From the NCBI GenBank assembly GCA_030042755.1, contig JASHZC010000002.1, positions 1 through 5,577 of the forward strand: DNA of 5,577 nucleotides, given 5' to 3'. A model generated the notes under the pieces. That model did not search any database and was not told where the DNA came from. It saw only the letters and a program-made list of their open reading frames with translations. The translations under genes and the position numbers were made by a program. Positions 1 to 5,577 of this stretch are shown here, in pieces. This stretch comes from Vulcanimicrobiota bacterium (lineage in GTDB: Bacteria; Eremiobacterota; Eremiobacteria; Baltobacterales; Baltobacteraceae). The number at the start of each line of letters is the position of its first letter. Within the stretch, counting starts at the first letter, position 1.

Positions 1-247
1 CGCCGGAGAGTCGCTGGATGGCAAGCAGCGTGCCAAGCAACAGGGCCATGGGAATGACGAGCACAATTTCGCTTGGCAGTTGCCACAGAAAAAGGCCGAT
101 GGCGACGAGCAGCGAGATCTCGCCTCCGCTCACGAGCCTTCCGAGATAGAGCATCTGCGTCGCCGCTGCGATCAACGTGAAGGCCGAAAGTCCAAACCCG
201 AAGGGGCCGGCGAGTTCGCCGATCATGTAGCGATCGAGGATGGTCAT
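1..247 (-). CDS. LptF/LptG-family LPS export permease, N-terminal part
   Basis: This is the first 82 codons of a gene that runs off the left edge. It starts at the ATG at 247-245, which shares one base with the lptB stop (TAATG). The translation begins MTILDRYMIGELAGPF, the 'DRY-x(3)-EL' opening typical of the YjgP/YjgQ (LptF/LptG) permease family. A first hydrophobic segment lies at about residues 15-36. A second follows at about 46-76, with the family-like stretch QLPSEIVLVIPMALLLGTL, then QRLSG just before the window edge. In known systems LptF and LptG form the inner-membrane channel that LptB powers to lift LPS out of the membrane toward LptC. Its position directly after lptB supports this role. 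Too little is present to tell LptF from LptG. The only purine-rich stretch before the start is a weak GAGG about a dozen bases upstream, inside the lptB C-terminal codons, so coupling to lptB translation is likely. Confidence 0.85.
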   Translation of the reverse strand, partial: MTILDRYMIGELAGPFGFGLSAFTLIAAATQMLYLGRLVSGGEISLLVAIGLFLWQLPSEIVLVIPMALLLGTLLAIQRLSG

Positions 248-993
248 TACAGCCGGAAGCCCTCGCCAAGATAGAACTTGCGAGCGATGGGTGAGTCCAG
301 AACTTCTTGAGCCGTGCCCGAAACTTCGATGCGGCCGTTGTTCATGATGTAGGCCCGATCGACGATCGCAAGCGTCTCGCGCACTTGGTGATCGGTGATC
401 AAGATCCCGATGCCGCGTTCGCGCAGCTGGCGAATCATCGCTTGAATATCGGCCACCGCAATCGGGTCGATACCCGTGAACGGCTCATCGAGCAGTAGAA
501 ATGATGGCTCCATCGCGATCGCGCGCGCGATTTCGACGCGGCGCCGTTCGCCGCCGGAGAGACTGTCGCCGCGCGAATGATAGAGCTTGCGTAGTCCGAA
601 CTCTTCGAGCAGCACCGGCAAACGTTGATTTTGCTCCGCACGCGAGACGCCGTTCTGTTCCCAAATCAGCCGGATGTTGTCAGCGACCGAGAGCTTGCGG
701 AAGATCGAGTTCTCTTGCGCGAGATATCCGATGCCATTGCGGGCGCGTTGATACATCGGCTCCCGTGAAAGTTCGATCTCCTTCCCGTTGCGCTGGAGCA
801 CGACGCTTCCACCGTCGGGTTTGACGAGCCCAACGAGCATGTAGAACGTCGTCGTCTTGCCGGCGCCGTTCGGCCCAAGCAAACCTACGACTTCGCTTTG
901 GTGGACTTCGGCGCTAACGCCCGCCACGACCGTACGTTCGCCGTAGGTCTTTACGAGGCCGCGGATTTTGATCGTGTCTTCGTTTTGGTTCAT
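247..993 (-). CDS. lptB: LPS export ABC transporter ATP-binding protein LptB
   Basis: LptB is the cytoplasmic ATPase that drives LPS extraction by the LptB2FGC complex. The 248-residue product has the full set of ABC motifs: Walker A GPNGAGKTT at 40-48, Q-loop glutamine at 93 (YLAQE), signature LSGGE at 145-149, Walker B FLLLDEP at 165-171 with catalytic Glu170, and switch His202 in ITDHQV. It ends in YLGEGFRL, closely resembling the YLGE-x-FRL tail that marks LptB among ABC ATPases, and its length is normal for the family (about 240). The ATG at 993-991 overlaps the lptC stop (ATGA). The stop overlaps the next ATG by one base. No strong Shine-Dalgarno sequence precedes the start. The neighbours lptC and lptF/G confirm the assignment. 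It appears intact. Confidence 0.96.
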   Translation of the reverse strand: MNQNEDTIKIRGLVKTYGERTVVAGVSAEVHQSEVVGLLGPNGAGKTTTFYMLVGLVKPDGGSVVLQRNGKEIELSREPMYQRARNGIGYLAQENSIFRKLSVADNIRLIWEQNGVSRAEQNQRLPVLLEEFGLRKLYHSRGDSLSGGERRRVEIARAIAMEPSFLLLDEPFTGIDPIAVADIQAMIRQLRERGIGILITDHQVRETLAIVDRAYIMNNGRIEVSGTAQEVLDSPIARKFYLGEGFRL

Positions 994-1532
994 TGCATCC
1001 GTGTTCGCGTTAGCGAAATGTTTGAATCGAATCGATTGCCGGTAGCCGTAAAGCCGCTTGGGCTCGTGATCTTCACGTGTCCGGTCCCGTGGACCATTTC
1101 GCTCGAACTGTCGTAGAGCAGTGTGTCACAGGTCAGCGTCGCTCCCGCGCTGTTGCGCGCATGGACCCCGCCTCGCAACTCTATGGTATTCGCCGCTTCG
1201 TCCCAAAGCGCTTGCGGCGCAACGGCTGTAAGCGTCGTCCCATCCTTGCTGTAAAACGTGATATGCACGTGCTCGAAGCTCGCGCGCTCGTTTCCTGCAG
1301 TGCCGATGCTCTGGTACGAACGCGCCAGCAGATCGTACTGGCGCCGGTTCCCGCGCTGCTGCCCGACGATGCGGACCGGCTGCGCGGCGGTTCCGTGGCC
1401 GCTTATCTTGAGCAAGATGCCAGTCGAAGTTGGGTGTGGGCTGGGAGCCGCCGGCGTCGGCGTACTCTGGACTTTCGGGTTGCATCCAGCCAAAAACGCG
1501 AGCGCGACGGCGGCGGCGACGCGCCGAATCAC
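990..1532 (-). CDS. lptC: LptC-like LPS transport protein, predicted lipoprotein
   Basis: The product is 180 residues, starting at a GTG (1532-1530) that overlaps the previous stop as GTGA. The N-terminus (MIRRVAAAVALAFLAGC) is a lipoprotein signal peptide with lipobox LAGC at 14-17, so Cys17 should be acylated. A Pro/Thr/Ser-rich linker follows at about 22-37. Residues about 65-180 show the repeating beta-strand pattern of the LptC/OstA fold: 'YDLLARSY', 'HVHITFYSKDGTTLTAVAP', 'ALWDEAANTIELRGGVHA', 'GATLTCDTLLYD', 'GTGHVKITSPSGFTATGNRF'. LptC receives LPS from LptFG and passes it to LptA. E. coli LptC is held by a transmembrane helix, whereas here a lipid anchor seems to replace it. The order lptC-lptB-lptF/G supports the role. 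LptA/OstA is the alternative, but LptA is a soluble periplasmic protein without a lipobox, and the pattern resembles LptC more. No lptA lies between this gene and lptB. Confidence 0.82.
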   Translation of the reverse strand: MIRRVAAAVALAFLAGCNPKVQSTPTPAAPSPHPTSTGILLKISGHGTAAQPVRIVGQQRGNRRQYDLLARSYQSIGTAGNERASFEHVHITFYSKDGTTLTAVAPQALWDEAANTIELRGGVHARNSAGATLTCDTLLYDSSSEMVHGTGHVKITSPSGFTATGNRFDSNISLTRTRMQ

Positions 1533-2740
1533 GCGTCAACGACGCCGCTGCGCGCCGCCGCTAACGCGAGCGCAAGCATGGGAAAAAGCAGGCCAAAAAT
1601 CACAACGGTCACGGTATCGATCAGGCCTTGCACGAGCGCTCCAACAACTCCCGCCGCGATTGCGGTTGCCAGGCACGCGGCCTGTGGTTGCGCAACGCGC
1701 AGACGGCGTTGCAGTTCTTGCGCAAAGCTCAAAATCAACCAGCAAAATGCCAGGAACCCTATGATACCGAGCTCCGCAAGAAAAGATAGGAACATGCTGT
1801 GCGCGTGAAACGCGGTTGCGTCCCCGTCCGGCAAACGAACCAGCGGATAGATCTTCGAAAATCCGAACGGCCCGACGCCGGTGAGCGGAAAGCGGTCGAT
1901 GATGCCAACCGATGCTTGCCAAATCGAGATGCGCGTGTAATTTTCACTTGGATTATGATGTTCGTTGAAGAGCAAGAGCACGATGAGCAGCACCGCCGCA
2001 ACCACCACGCCGGCTTGGACGAAACGCAACCGCCCTTCGCGCGCGCGCATCACGACGAAGAATCCGGCTCCTGCGGCCAGGCCAACCCATCCCGTTCGCG
2101 AGAACGTCATCACCATTGCGATCGCACCGGCGCAAAACCCGATCCATGCGAGAACGCGCAACGCGCGCGACTGCGCAACCTGTGCCAATGCGTAGGCGAT
2201 CGGCAGGAAAAACAACAAATATCCGGCCAGCTCACCCGGTAGCACGAACGTGCCGACGGCTCGTCCATTTGCAATCGTGTACTGAGCGGACGGCGCGCGC
2301 AAGACGACCATCGCGATCGCCGCGATGCACGAGGCCGTCCCCGCCAGCAAATACGACCACCACGTTGCGCGCGCAAGGCCCGGCACGCCGTAGTACCGAT
2401 CGATCTCACAGTGCCAAAGCAAGCTGAGCACCATGATGAGAAGGAACACCGCACTATCGCGCAGATCGAACCCGAGCAAAAGCGAGAGCAAGCACGCCGC
2501 GAGCCACACAAGGAGCGGGCGCGACAGCGTGGGCGCGCGGCGCGGCGGCGTGAGTATGCCGATCGTCGCGACCACGGCGAGCACGACCATGGCGCACAGC
2601 AGCGCAATCGCAAACGGCAACGGCACGACCGAGATGCCCGGAAACGCGACGCTCGTCAGTGTGATAAAACTCGGAAAGAATGGAATGCTTACATAAGCGA
2701 TCGCCGTCCCGACGATCTGTAAACGATCGACGATCGTCAC
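1529..2740 (-). CDS. O-antigen ligase family membrane protein (WaaL/Wzy_C type)
   Basis: This is a polytopic membrane protein of 403 residues with about ten to twelve hydrophobic segments. Family landmarks are TFSRTGWVGLAAG at 212-224, the large periplasmic loop region with WQASVGIIDRFPLTGVGPFGF at about 274-294, and FHAHSMFLSFLAELGIIGF at 311-329, whose histidines sit where WaaL-type ligases carry an essential His. Ligases of this class transfer undecaprenyl-diphosphate-linked O-polysaccharide to lipid A-core at the periplasmic face. The same fold also includes Wzy polymerases and protein O-glycosyltransferases. Placement between lipid A and Lpt genes favours LPS ligation. The reading frame is open upstream to 2941, but that part is Arg-rich shadow of the previous gene. 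The GTG at 2740-2738, overlapping the previous stop as GTGA, gives a sensible start (MTIVDRLQIVG) just before the first membrane segment. There is no clear Shine-Dalgarno sequence. Confidence 0.85.
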   Translation of the reverse strand: MTIVDRLQIVGTAIAYVSIPFFPSFITLTSVAFPGISVVPLPFAIALLCAMVVLAVVATIGILTPPRRAPTLSRPLLVWLAACLLSLLLGFDLRDSAVFLLIMVLSLLWHCEIDRYYGVPGLARATWWSYLLAGTASCIAAIAMVVLRAPSAQYTIANGRAVGTFVLPGELAGYLLFFLPIAYALAQVAQSRALRVLAWIGFCAGAIAMVMTFSRTGWVGLAAGAGFFVVMRAREGRLRFVQAGVVVAAVLLIVLLLFNEHHNPSENYTRISIWQASVGIIDRFPLTGVGPFGFSKIYPLVRLPDGDATAFHAHSMFLSFLAELGIIGFLAFCWLILSFAQELQRRLRVAQPQAACLATAIAAGVVGALVQGLIDTVTVVIFGLLFPMLALALAAARSGVVDA

Positions 2741-3903
2741 GCGATGCGCTCGACGATGTCGCGCGCGATGGCTCGAGCACCACCCGGTCCGCCCATCCGT
2801 TCGCGGCCGTGCGATCCCATTGTCACGCGCCGCGGCGCATCGTCGAGCAACGCCGCCAACCCAGCTTCTGCACCGATTTGGTCTCCCGGGAGAACGAGCA
2901 GCGCGTCGCCGAGCAGGCCGTGTTGACGCATGCGATACCATGCGGTCTTGCGATCGCGGTCACGCTCGAATGCGACGACCGGCACGCCGGCCGCGGCTGC
3001 AGCTTCGTTGGCGGTACCTGCTTGACCGGCGACTACTTGGACGCGCGAGAGCAACGGTCCGATCGCGCCATGCCAGGCGCGTACGATCGTACGTCCGTCT
3101 AAACGCAGCGCGAACGGCATCGCCGGATCGGCCAGATCGTCGACGTGCCAGCCATCGCCGGCGAGCACCGATGCAAATCGCCGCGGATCGAGCAGCGGCG
3201 CGATCGAAAGCACGGCGCCAAGCGTGGGGCGTTTGCCAACGATACCGCGAACGACGCCCGCCAAAAAACGGGCGTCCTCGTACGCACTTTCGCGACTACC
3301 GGGAAAGAGCGCAATCGCGGGCGCGAAATCCGCGACCGCATCGTCGGCTCGCGCATCGTCGCTCATGCCGAAAAGATCGACGATCACGTTGCCCGGAGCA
3401 CGCGCATTGACGCCTTCCGCGCGCAAACGTTCGGCGGTGGCTTCGTCACGCACGAAAATCGTATCGGCGCGCCGCAGCACGCGACGCTCGAACGGCCCGT
3501 ACGGCGCTACGCGAACGCTCTTCGCCGTGCCCACGTAGGTCGTTGGCGCGTGGACCGAGAGCGCCATGAGCAGCGCAAAAATATCACCGATCGCCACGAC
3601 TCGATCGTACGCGCCGCGCCGCGAAGCCAGAAAGCGGCGCTGCTCGAGCGTAAGTCCGAGAAGTCCGCCGCGCATGTCCTTGGCGATGTTTGCGACGTTG
3701 CCCATTGCGATCAAGCCGCCGCTCGGCATGGCACGGCGCGGACCGACTTCGCGCATGTAATCTGCGCGGCTCTCTCCGACTAACGATATGTGATCGACCA
3801 CGAGCTCGCCGTCGAGTTCGCGCACCTCGCGCGCGATACGATCGGCGATTGCCGCTTCCCCGTGTCCGTTCGAAACGAACAGAACGCGCGCGTGCGAGTC
3901 CAT
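2737..3903 (-). CDS. lipid-A-disaccharide synthase-related protein (LpxB-like GT-B fold)
   Basis: The product is 388 residues. It opens with ARVLFVSNGHGEAAIADRI (residues 5-23); SNGHGE is typical of the uncharacterised 'lipid-A-disaccharide synthase-related' family known from cyanobacteria and other non-proteobacterial diderms. Further GT-B features are VVAIGDIFAL (102-111), a YVGT segment (123-126), FVRDEATAERLRAEGV (150-165), LFPGSRE (199-205, matching the LLPGSR motif of LpxB) and the donor-site-like GQAGTANEAAAAAGVPVVAF (293-312). The function is unknown. By fold it should use a nucleotide-linked sugar or lipid-sugar in the cytoplasm or at the inner membrane face. The ATG at 3903-3901 shares one base with the preceding stop (TAATG). 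The open frame continues upstream to 4221, but that stretch is shadow of the metallophosphatase gene. A second LpxB-like gene in the same operon as true lpxB argues for a separate step in glycolipid assembly. Confidence 0.85.
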   Translation of the reverse strand: MDSHARVLFVSNGHGEAAIADRIAREVRELDGELVVDHISLVGESRADYMREVGPRRAMPSGGLIAMGNVANIAKDMRGGLLGLTLEQRRFLASRRGAYDRVVAIGDIFALLMALSVHAPTTYVGTAKSVRVAPYGPFERRVLRRADTIFVRDEATAERLRAEGVNARAPGNVIVDLFGMSDDARADDAVADFAPAIALFPGSRESAYEDARFLAGVVRGIVGKRPTLGAVLSIAPLLDPRRFASVLAGDGWHVDDLADPAMPFALRLDGRTIVRAWHGAIGPLLSRVQVVAGQAGTANEAAAAAGVPVVAFERDRDRKTAWYRMRQHGLLGDALLVLPGDQIGAEAGLAALLDDAPRRVTMGSHGRERMGGPGGARAIARDIVERIA

Positions 3904-4631
3904 TAGGGAGCGCCGAGCAGCGGCACCAGGGCGAAATCGTCGACGGCAAATTTCTTGCGCGACGCATCGTACGACAGTTCCGTCCGCGAGACGAATTGCC
4001 CGTACGGTCCGGCGTGCACGATCGGAACGTCGCTCACGATCTCGGGAGCATAGAGCGTATCGTGACTGTGTCCGCCGAGAATGAGATCGATGCGCGGTAC
4101 GCGCGCAGCCAATTCGCGGTCGAGCGAAAGCCCGACGTGCGAGAGCACGAGCAGCAGGTCGCCTTCCGGAACGCGCTCGGCATACGGCGCGACGGCATCC
4201 CACGGATCGAGAAAACGCCATCCGAACACGCGCTCGTACGGACTACCGACCGGATACTGCATGATGAGCAAGCCGGCAACGTGGATCGTCGTATCGTTAC
4301 CGCGCAGTACCATCGATTGGAGAAAGGGAAGCTCGCGTCCCTTGGTATCGAGCAGGTTGCTGCACACGAGCGGATGTTGCATCTTCTTGGCGCGCGCCTG
4401 CAGCAGCGCGAAGAGATAGTGGAATTCGCGATTGCCGATCGCTTGCGCGTCGTAGCCGGCCTCGTCGATCTCGGCGATAATCGGCTCGCGCCGATGATAC
4501 ATCGTCTGGCTACCGCGCAGCGAGTCGCCACAGTCGAATAGCAGGCCCGGTCGCTCGTCGCGAAGCGCACGCAGACGCGGGGCGAAACCACGATGATCGT
4601 GCAAGTCCGACGTGTGATAGAAGCGGATCAT
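3903..4631 (-). CDS. UshA-like metallophosphatase (calcineurin-like, 5'-nucleotidase type), cytoplasmic
   Basis: This 242-residue protein consists of the metallophosphoesterase domain only and lacks the C-terminal 5'-nucleotidase domain of UshA. The two-metal site is readable: TSDLH gives D9 and H11, FDCGDSL gives D36, AIGNREFHY gives N67, LSHVG gives H165, and GGHSH gives H188 and H190. The surrounding text (LVCSNLLD, DLILGGHSHDTLY, VPIVHAGPYGQFV) is typical of the UshA/CpdB group. The usual GNHE is GNRE here, so the His of the catalytic dyad is Arg68. No signal peptide is present, unlike periplasmic UshA, so cytoplasmic action is inferred. The ATG at 4631-4629 overlaps the lpxB stop (ATGA) and begins just before the first metal motif. 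The frame is open upstream to 5381, but that part is lpxB shadow. Substrate unknown. The position next to lpxB suggests a UDP-linked or phosphorylated lipid A intermediate. Confidence 0.85.
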   Translation of the reverse strand: MIRFYHTSDLHDHRGFAPRLRALRDERPGLLFDCGDSLRGSQTMYHRREPIIAEIDEAGYDAQAIGNREFHYLFALLQARAKKMQHPLVCSNLLDTKGRELPFLQSMVLRGNDTTIHVAGLLIMQYPVGSPYERVFGWRFLDPWDAVAPYAERVPEGDLLLVLSHVGLSLDRELAARVPRIDLILGGHSHDTLYAPEIVSDVPIVHAGPYGQFVSRTELSYDASRKKFAVDDFALVPLLGAP

Positions 4632-5577
4632 CGCTGTCCGACTTTCGCGAGCGCGACGGCAAACTTCGCGCACGCGTCGAGTGCGTTGGGAGGGCCCAGT
4701 TTCTCGCGAACTTCGGCAAACTGAGCGTACTGCTTGGATGGATCGCGCAGGATGTCGTCCATCTCCGCCGCCAGGCGCTCGGGCGTCGCGCCGTCTTGCA
4801 ACAGCTCGGGCACGAGCTCGCGATCGAGCACGAGATTCGGCAGCGTGATGAATTTCCCGGAATAGATGCGCCGCGCGTGCTTTACCAACTCCGGCCGGAT
4901 GATGTAGAGCGCTACCGCCGGAACGCCGCTCAATACGGTTTCGAGCACCGCCGTTCCCGATTTGACGAACGCCGCGTCCGCGTCGGCGAGCGCCTCTACC
5001 GTGCCGTTCGCTACGTCGACGCCGTCGAGCTTCTCGCGTTTGATCGCGCGCTCGATCGTGCGACGCCCGTGCCGATCCGCCGCGCCGAAAACACCGCGCA
5101 ATTTGGGCCGCGATTCGCGCAGGATGCGCAGCGCACCGAGCATCGCCGGAACGTGATAGCGCAATTCGCCCGCGCGGCTTCCGGGCAACAGCGCAATCGT
5201 GCCTGCATCTGCCGGCGGTGCCGGCCGCCCCGCGCGCTCCTCGTATTGGGCTGAGAGGGGATGGCCGAAGAACATGATCGGCAACCGCAGCGATTTGTAG
5301 AAATCGTATTGGTGAGCAAACGCGGTAACCGGCACGGTCATCGTGCTGACGGAGAGCGCGACGTTTTCGTTGTCGAGCCACGTTGCCGGCGGAAAGAGGT
5401 ACATGACCGGTCCGCCGTAGCCCAAACGCCGGCGCAGCGATTTGGCGAGTCGCATGTTGAATGCGCCGAAGTCAACCAGCACGACGAGGTCGGGCTTTTT
5501 CGCGACGATGTGGAGCGCGGTGCGCCACATCGTGGCCAGCAACTTCGGGATGCGAGGCACCGCAGCGAGCGGGCCCA
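4628..5577 (-). CDS. lpxB: lipid-A-disaccharide synthase LpxB, C-terminal part
   Basis: LpxB (GT19) condenses UDP-2,3-diacylglucosamine with 2,3-diacylglucosamine 1-phosphate to form the lipid A disaccharide backbone at the cytoplasmic face of the inner membrane. About 315 residues are visible. The N-terminal part, roughly 70-90 residues by comparison with the usual ~380, lies beyond the right edge. The frame stays open to 5577, so the GTG at 5560 is not the real start. Visible landmarks, counted from the first whole codon, are KPDLVVLVDFGAFNMRLA (27-44), FFGHPL (102-107), LLPGSRAGEL (129-138), KSGTAVLETVLSGVP (205-219) and the strongly LpxB-like FITLPNLVLDRELVPELLQ (242-260). The stretch at about 61-71 (FPPATWLDNEN) differs from the PSVWAWR segment of proteobacterial LpxB. 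The stop overlaps the metallophosphatase start. It is the first visible gene of the operon. Confidence 0.93.
   Translation of the reverse strand, partial: GPLAAVPRIPKLLATMWRTALHIVAKKPDLVVLVDFGAFNMRLAKSLRRRLGYGGPVMYLFPPATWLDNENVALSVSTMTVPVTAFAHQYDFYKSLRLPIMFFGHPLSAQYEERAGRPAPPADAGTIALLPGSRAGELRYHVPAMLGALRILRESRPKLRGVFGAADRHGRRTIERAIKREKLDGVDVANGTVEALADADAAFVKSGTAVLETVLSGVPAVALYIIRPELVKHARRIYSGKFITLPNLVLDRELVPELLQDGATPERLAAEMDDILRDPSKQYAQFAEVREKLGPPNALDACAKFAVALAKVGQR

Noticed and set aside
1077..1808. Plus-strand open frame of 243 codons
   Set aside because: It is antisense to lptC and the O-antigen ligase. Its product is rich in Arg, Ala and Ser with no recognisable motif, as expected for a high-GC shadow frame.
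2741..2941. Upstream extension of the O-antigen ligase frame (67 codons)
   Set aside because: The extension is Arg/Ala-rich and overlaps the conserved C-terminus of the LpxB-related gene. The GTG at 2740 overlaps the stop and sits just before the first membrane segment.
3904..4221. Upstream extension of the LpxB-related frame
   Set aside because: It is Arg-rich shadow of the metallophosphatase C-terminal half, which contains the GGHSH motif in another frame. The conserved family N-terminus begins right after the ATG at 3903.
3690..4541. Plus-strand open frame of 283 codons
   Set aside because: It lies opposite the metallophosphatase and LpxB-related genes, both of which have clear family motifs. 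The translation is charged and low in hydrophobic pattern, with no domain seen.
4632..5381. 250-codon upstream extension of the metallophosphatase frame
   Set aside because: It is Arg/Ala-rich, overlaps lpxB in another frame and has no domain. The domain starts immediately after the ATG at 4631.
5558..5560. GTG at 5560 as the lpxB start
   Set aside because: The frame is open to the window edge with LpxB-like residues (GPLAA before the GTG), and the protein would lack a large N-terminal part needed by the family. The gene is cut by the window, not truncated.
1..5577. CRISPR arrays, tRNA/rRNA genes, insertion sequences, attachment sites, terminators or promoters
   Set aside because: I saw no spaced direct repeats, tRNA- or rRNA-like stretches, transposase motifs, or stem plus T-run structures. 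Genes abut or overlap throughout and leave no intergenic space.

Overview
This window is a single, fully coding stretch of one minus-strand operon devoted to lipopolysaccharide (lipid A and O-antigen) synthesis and export. It points to a diderm bacterium with a high-GC genome. The gene content (LpxB, an LpxB-related protein, an O-antigen ligase, lipoprotein-type LptC, LptB, an LptF/LptG permease) shows an LPS-bearing outer membrane, but the order is not that of the usual proteobacterial lpx or lpt clusters. An uncultivated phylum such as Eremiobacterota (WPS-2) or a similar non-proteobacterial diderm would fit. That assignment is only a guess from gene style and cannot be settled here.

Layout in transcription order, from high to low coordinates on the minus strand: the C-terminal ~315 residues of lpxB (5577-4628, N-terminus outside the window); a 242-residue UshA-like metallophosphatase without a signal peptide (4631-3903); a 388-residue lipid-A-disaccharide-synthase-related protein (3903-2737); a 403-residue O-antigen ligase (2740-1529); a 180-residue LptC-like lipoprotein (1532-990); the 248-residue LptB ATPase (993-247); and the first 82 residues of an LptF/LptG permease (247-1, continuing out of the window). 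There is no intergenic DNA. Each of the six junctions is an overlap of 1 base (TAATG) or 4 bases (ATGA or GTGA), so all start sites are well supported and translational coupling is likely. No promoter, terminator, RNA gene, CRISPR array or mobile element is visible.

Working model: LpxB joins two acylated glucosamines into the lipid A backbone. The metallophosphatase and the second LpxB-like protein have unknown substrates. The O-antigen ligase transfers polymer to the lipid A-core at the outer face of the inner membrane. LptC, LptB and LptF/G belong to the machine that extracts LPS and sends it to the outer membrane. The most interesting point is the cytoplasmic metallophosphatase next to lpxB. 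It carries a GNRE motif instead of the usual GNHE, recalling the GNRD motif of LpxH, so it may be an unrecognised enzyme for the UDP-diacylglucosamine hydrolysis step that feeds LpxB. The uncharacterised LpxB paralogue beside it is the second lead.
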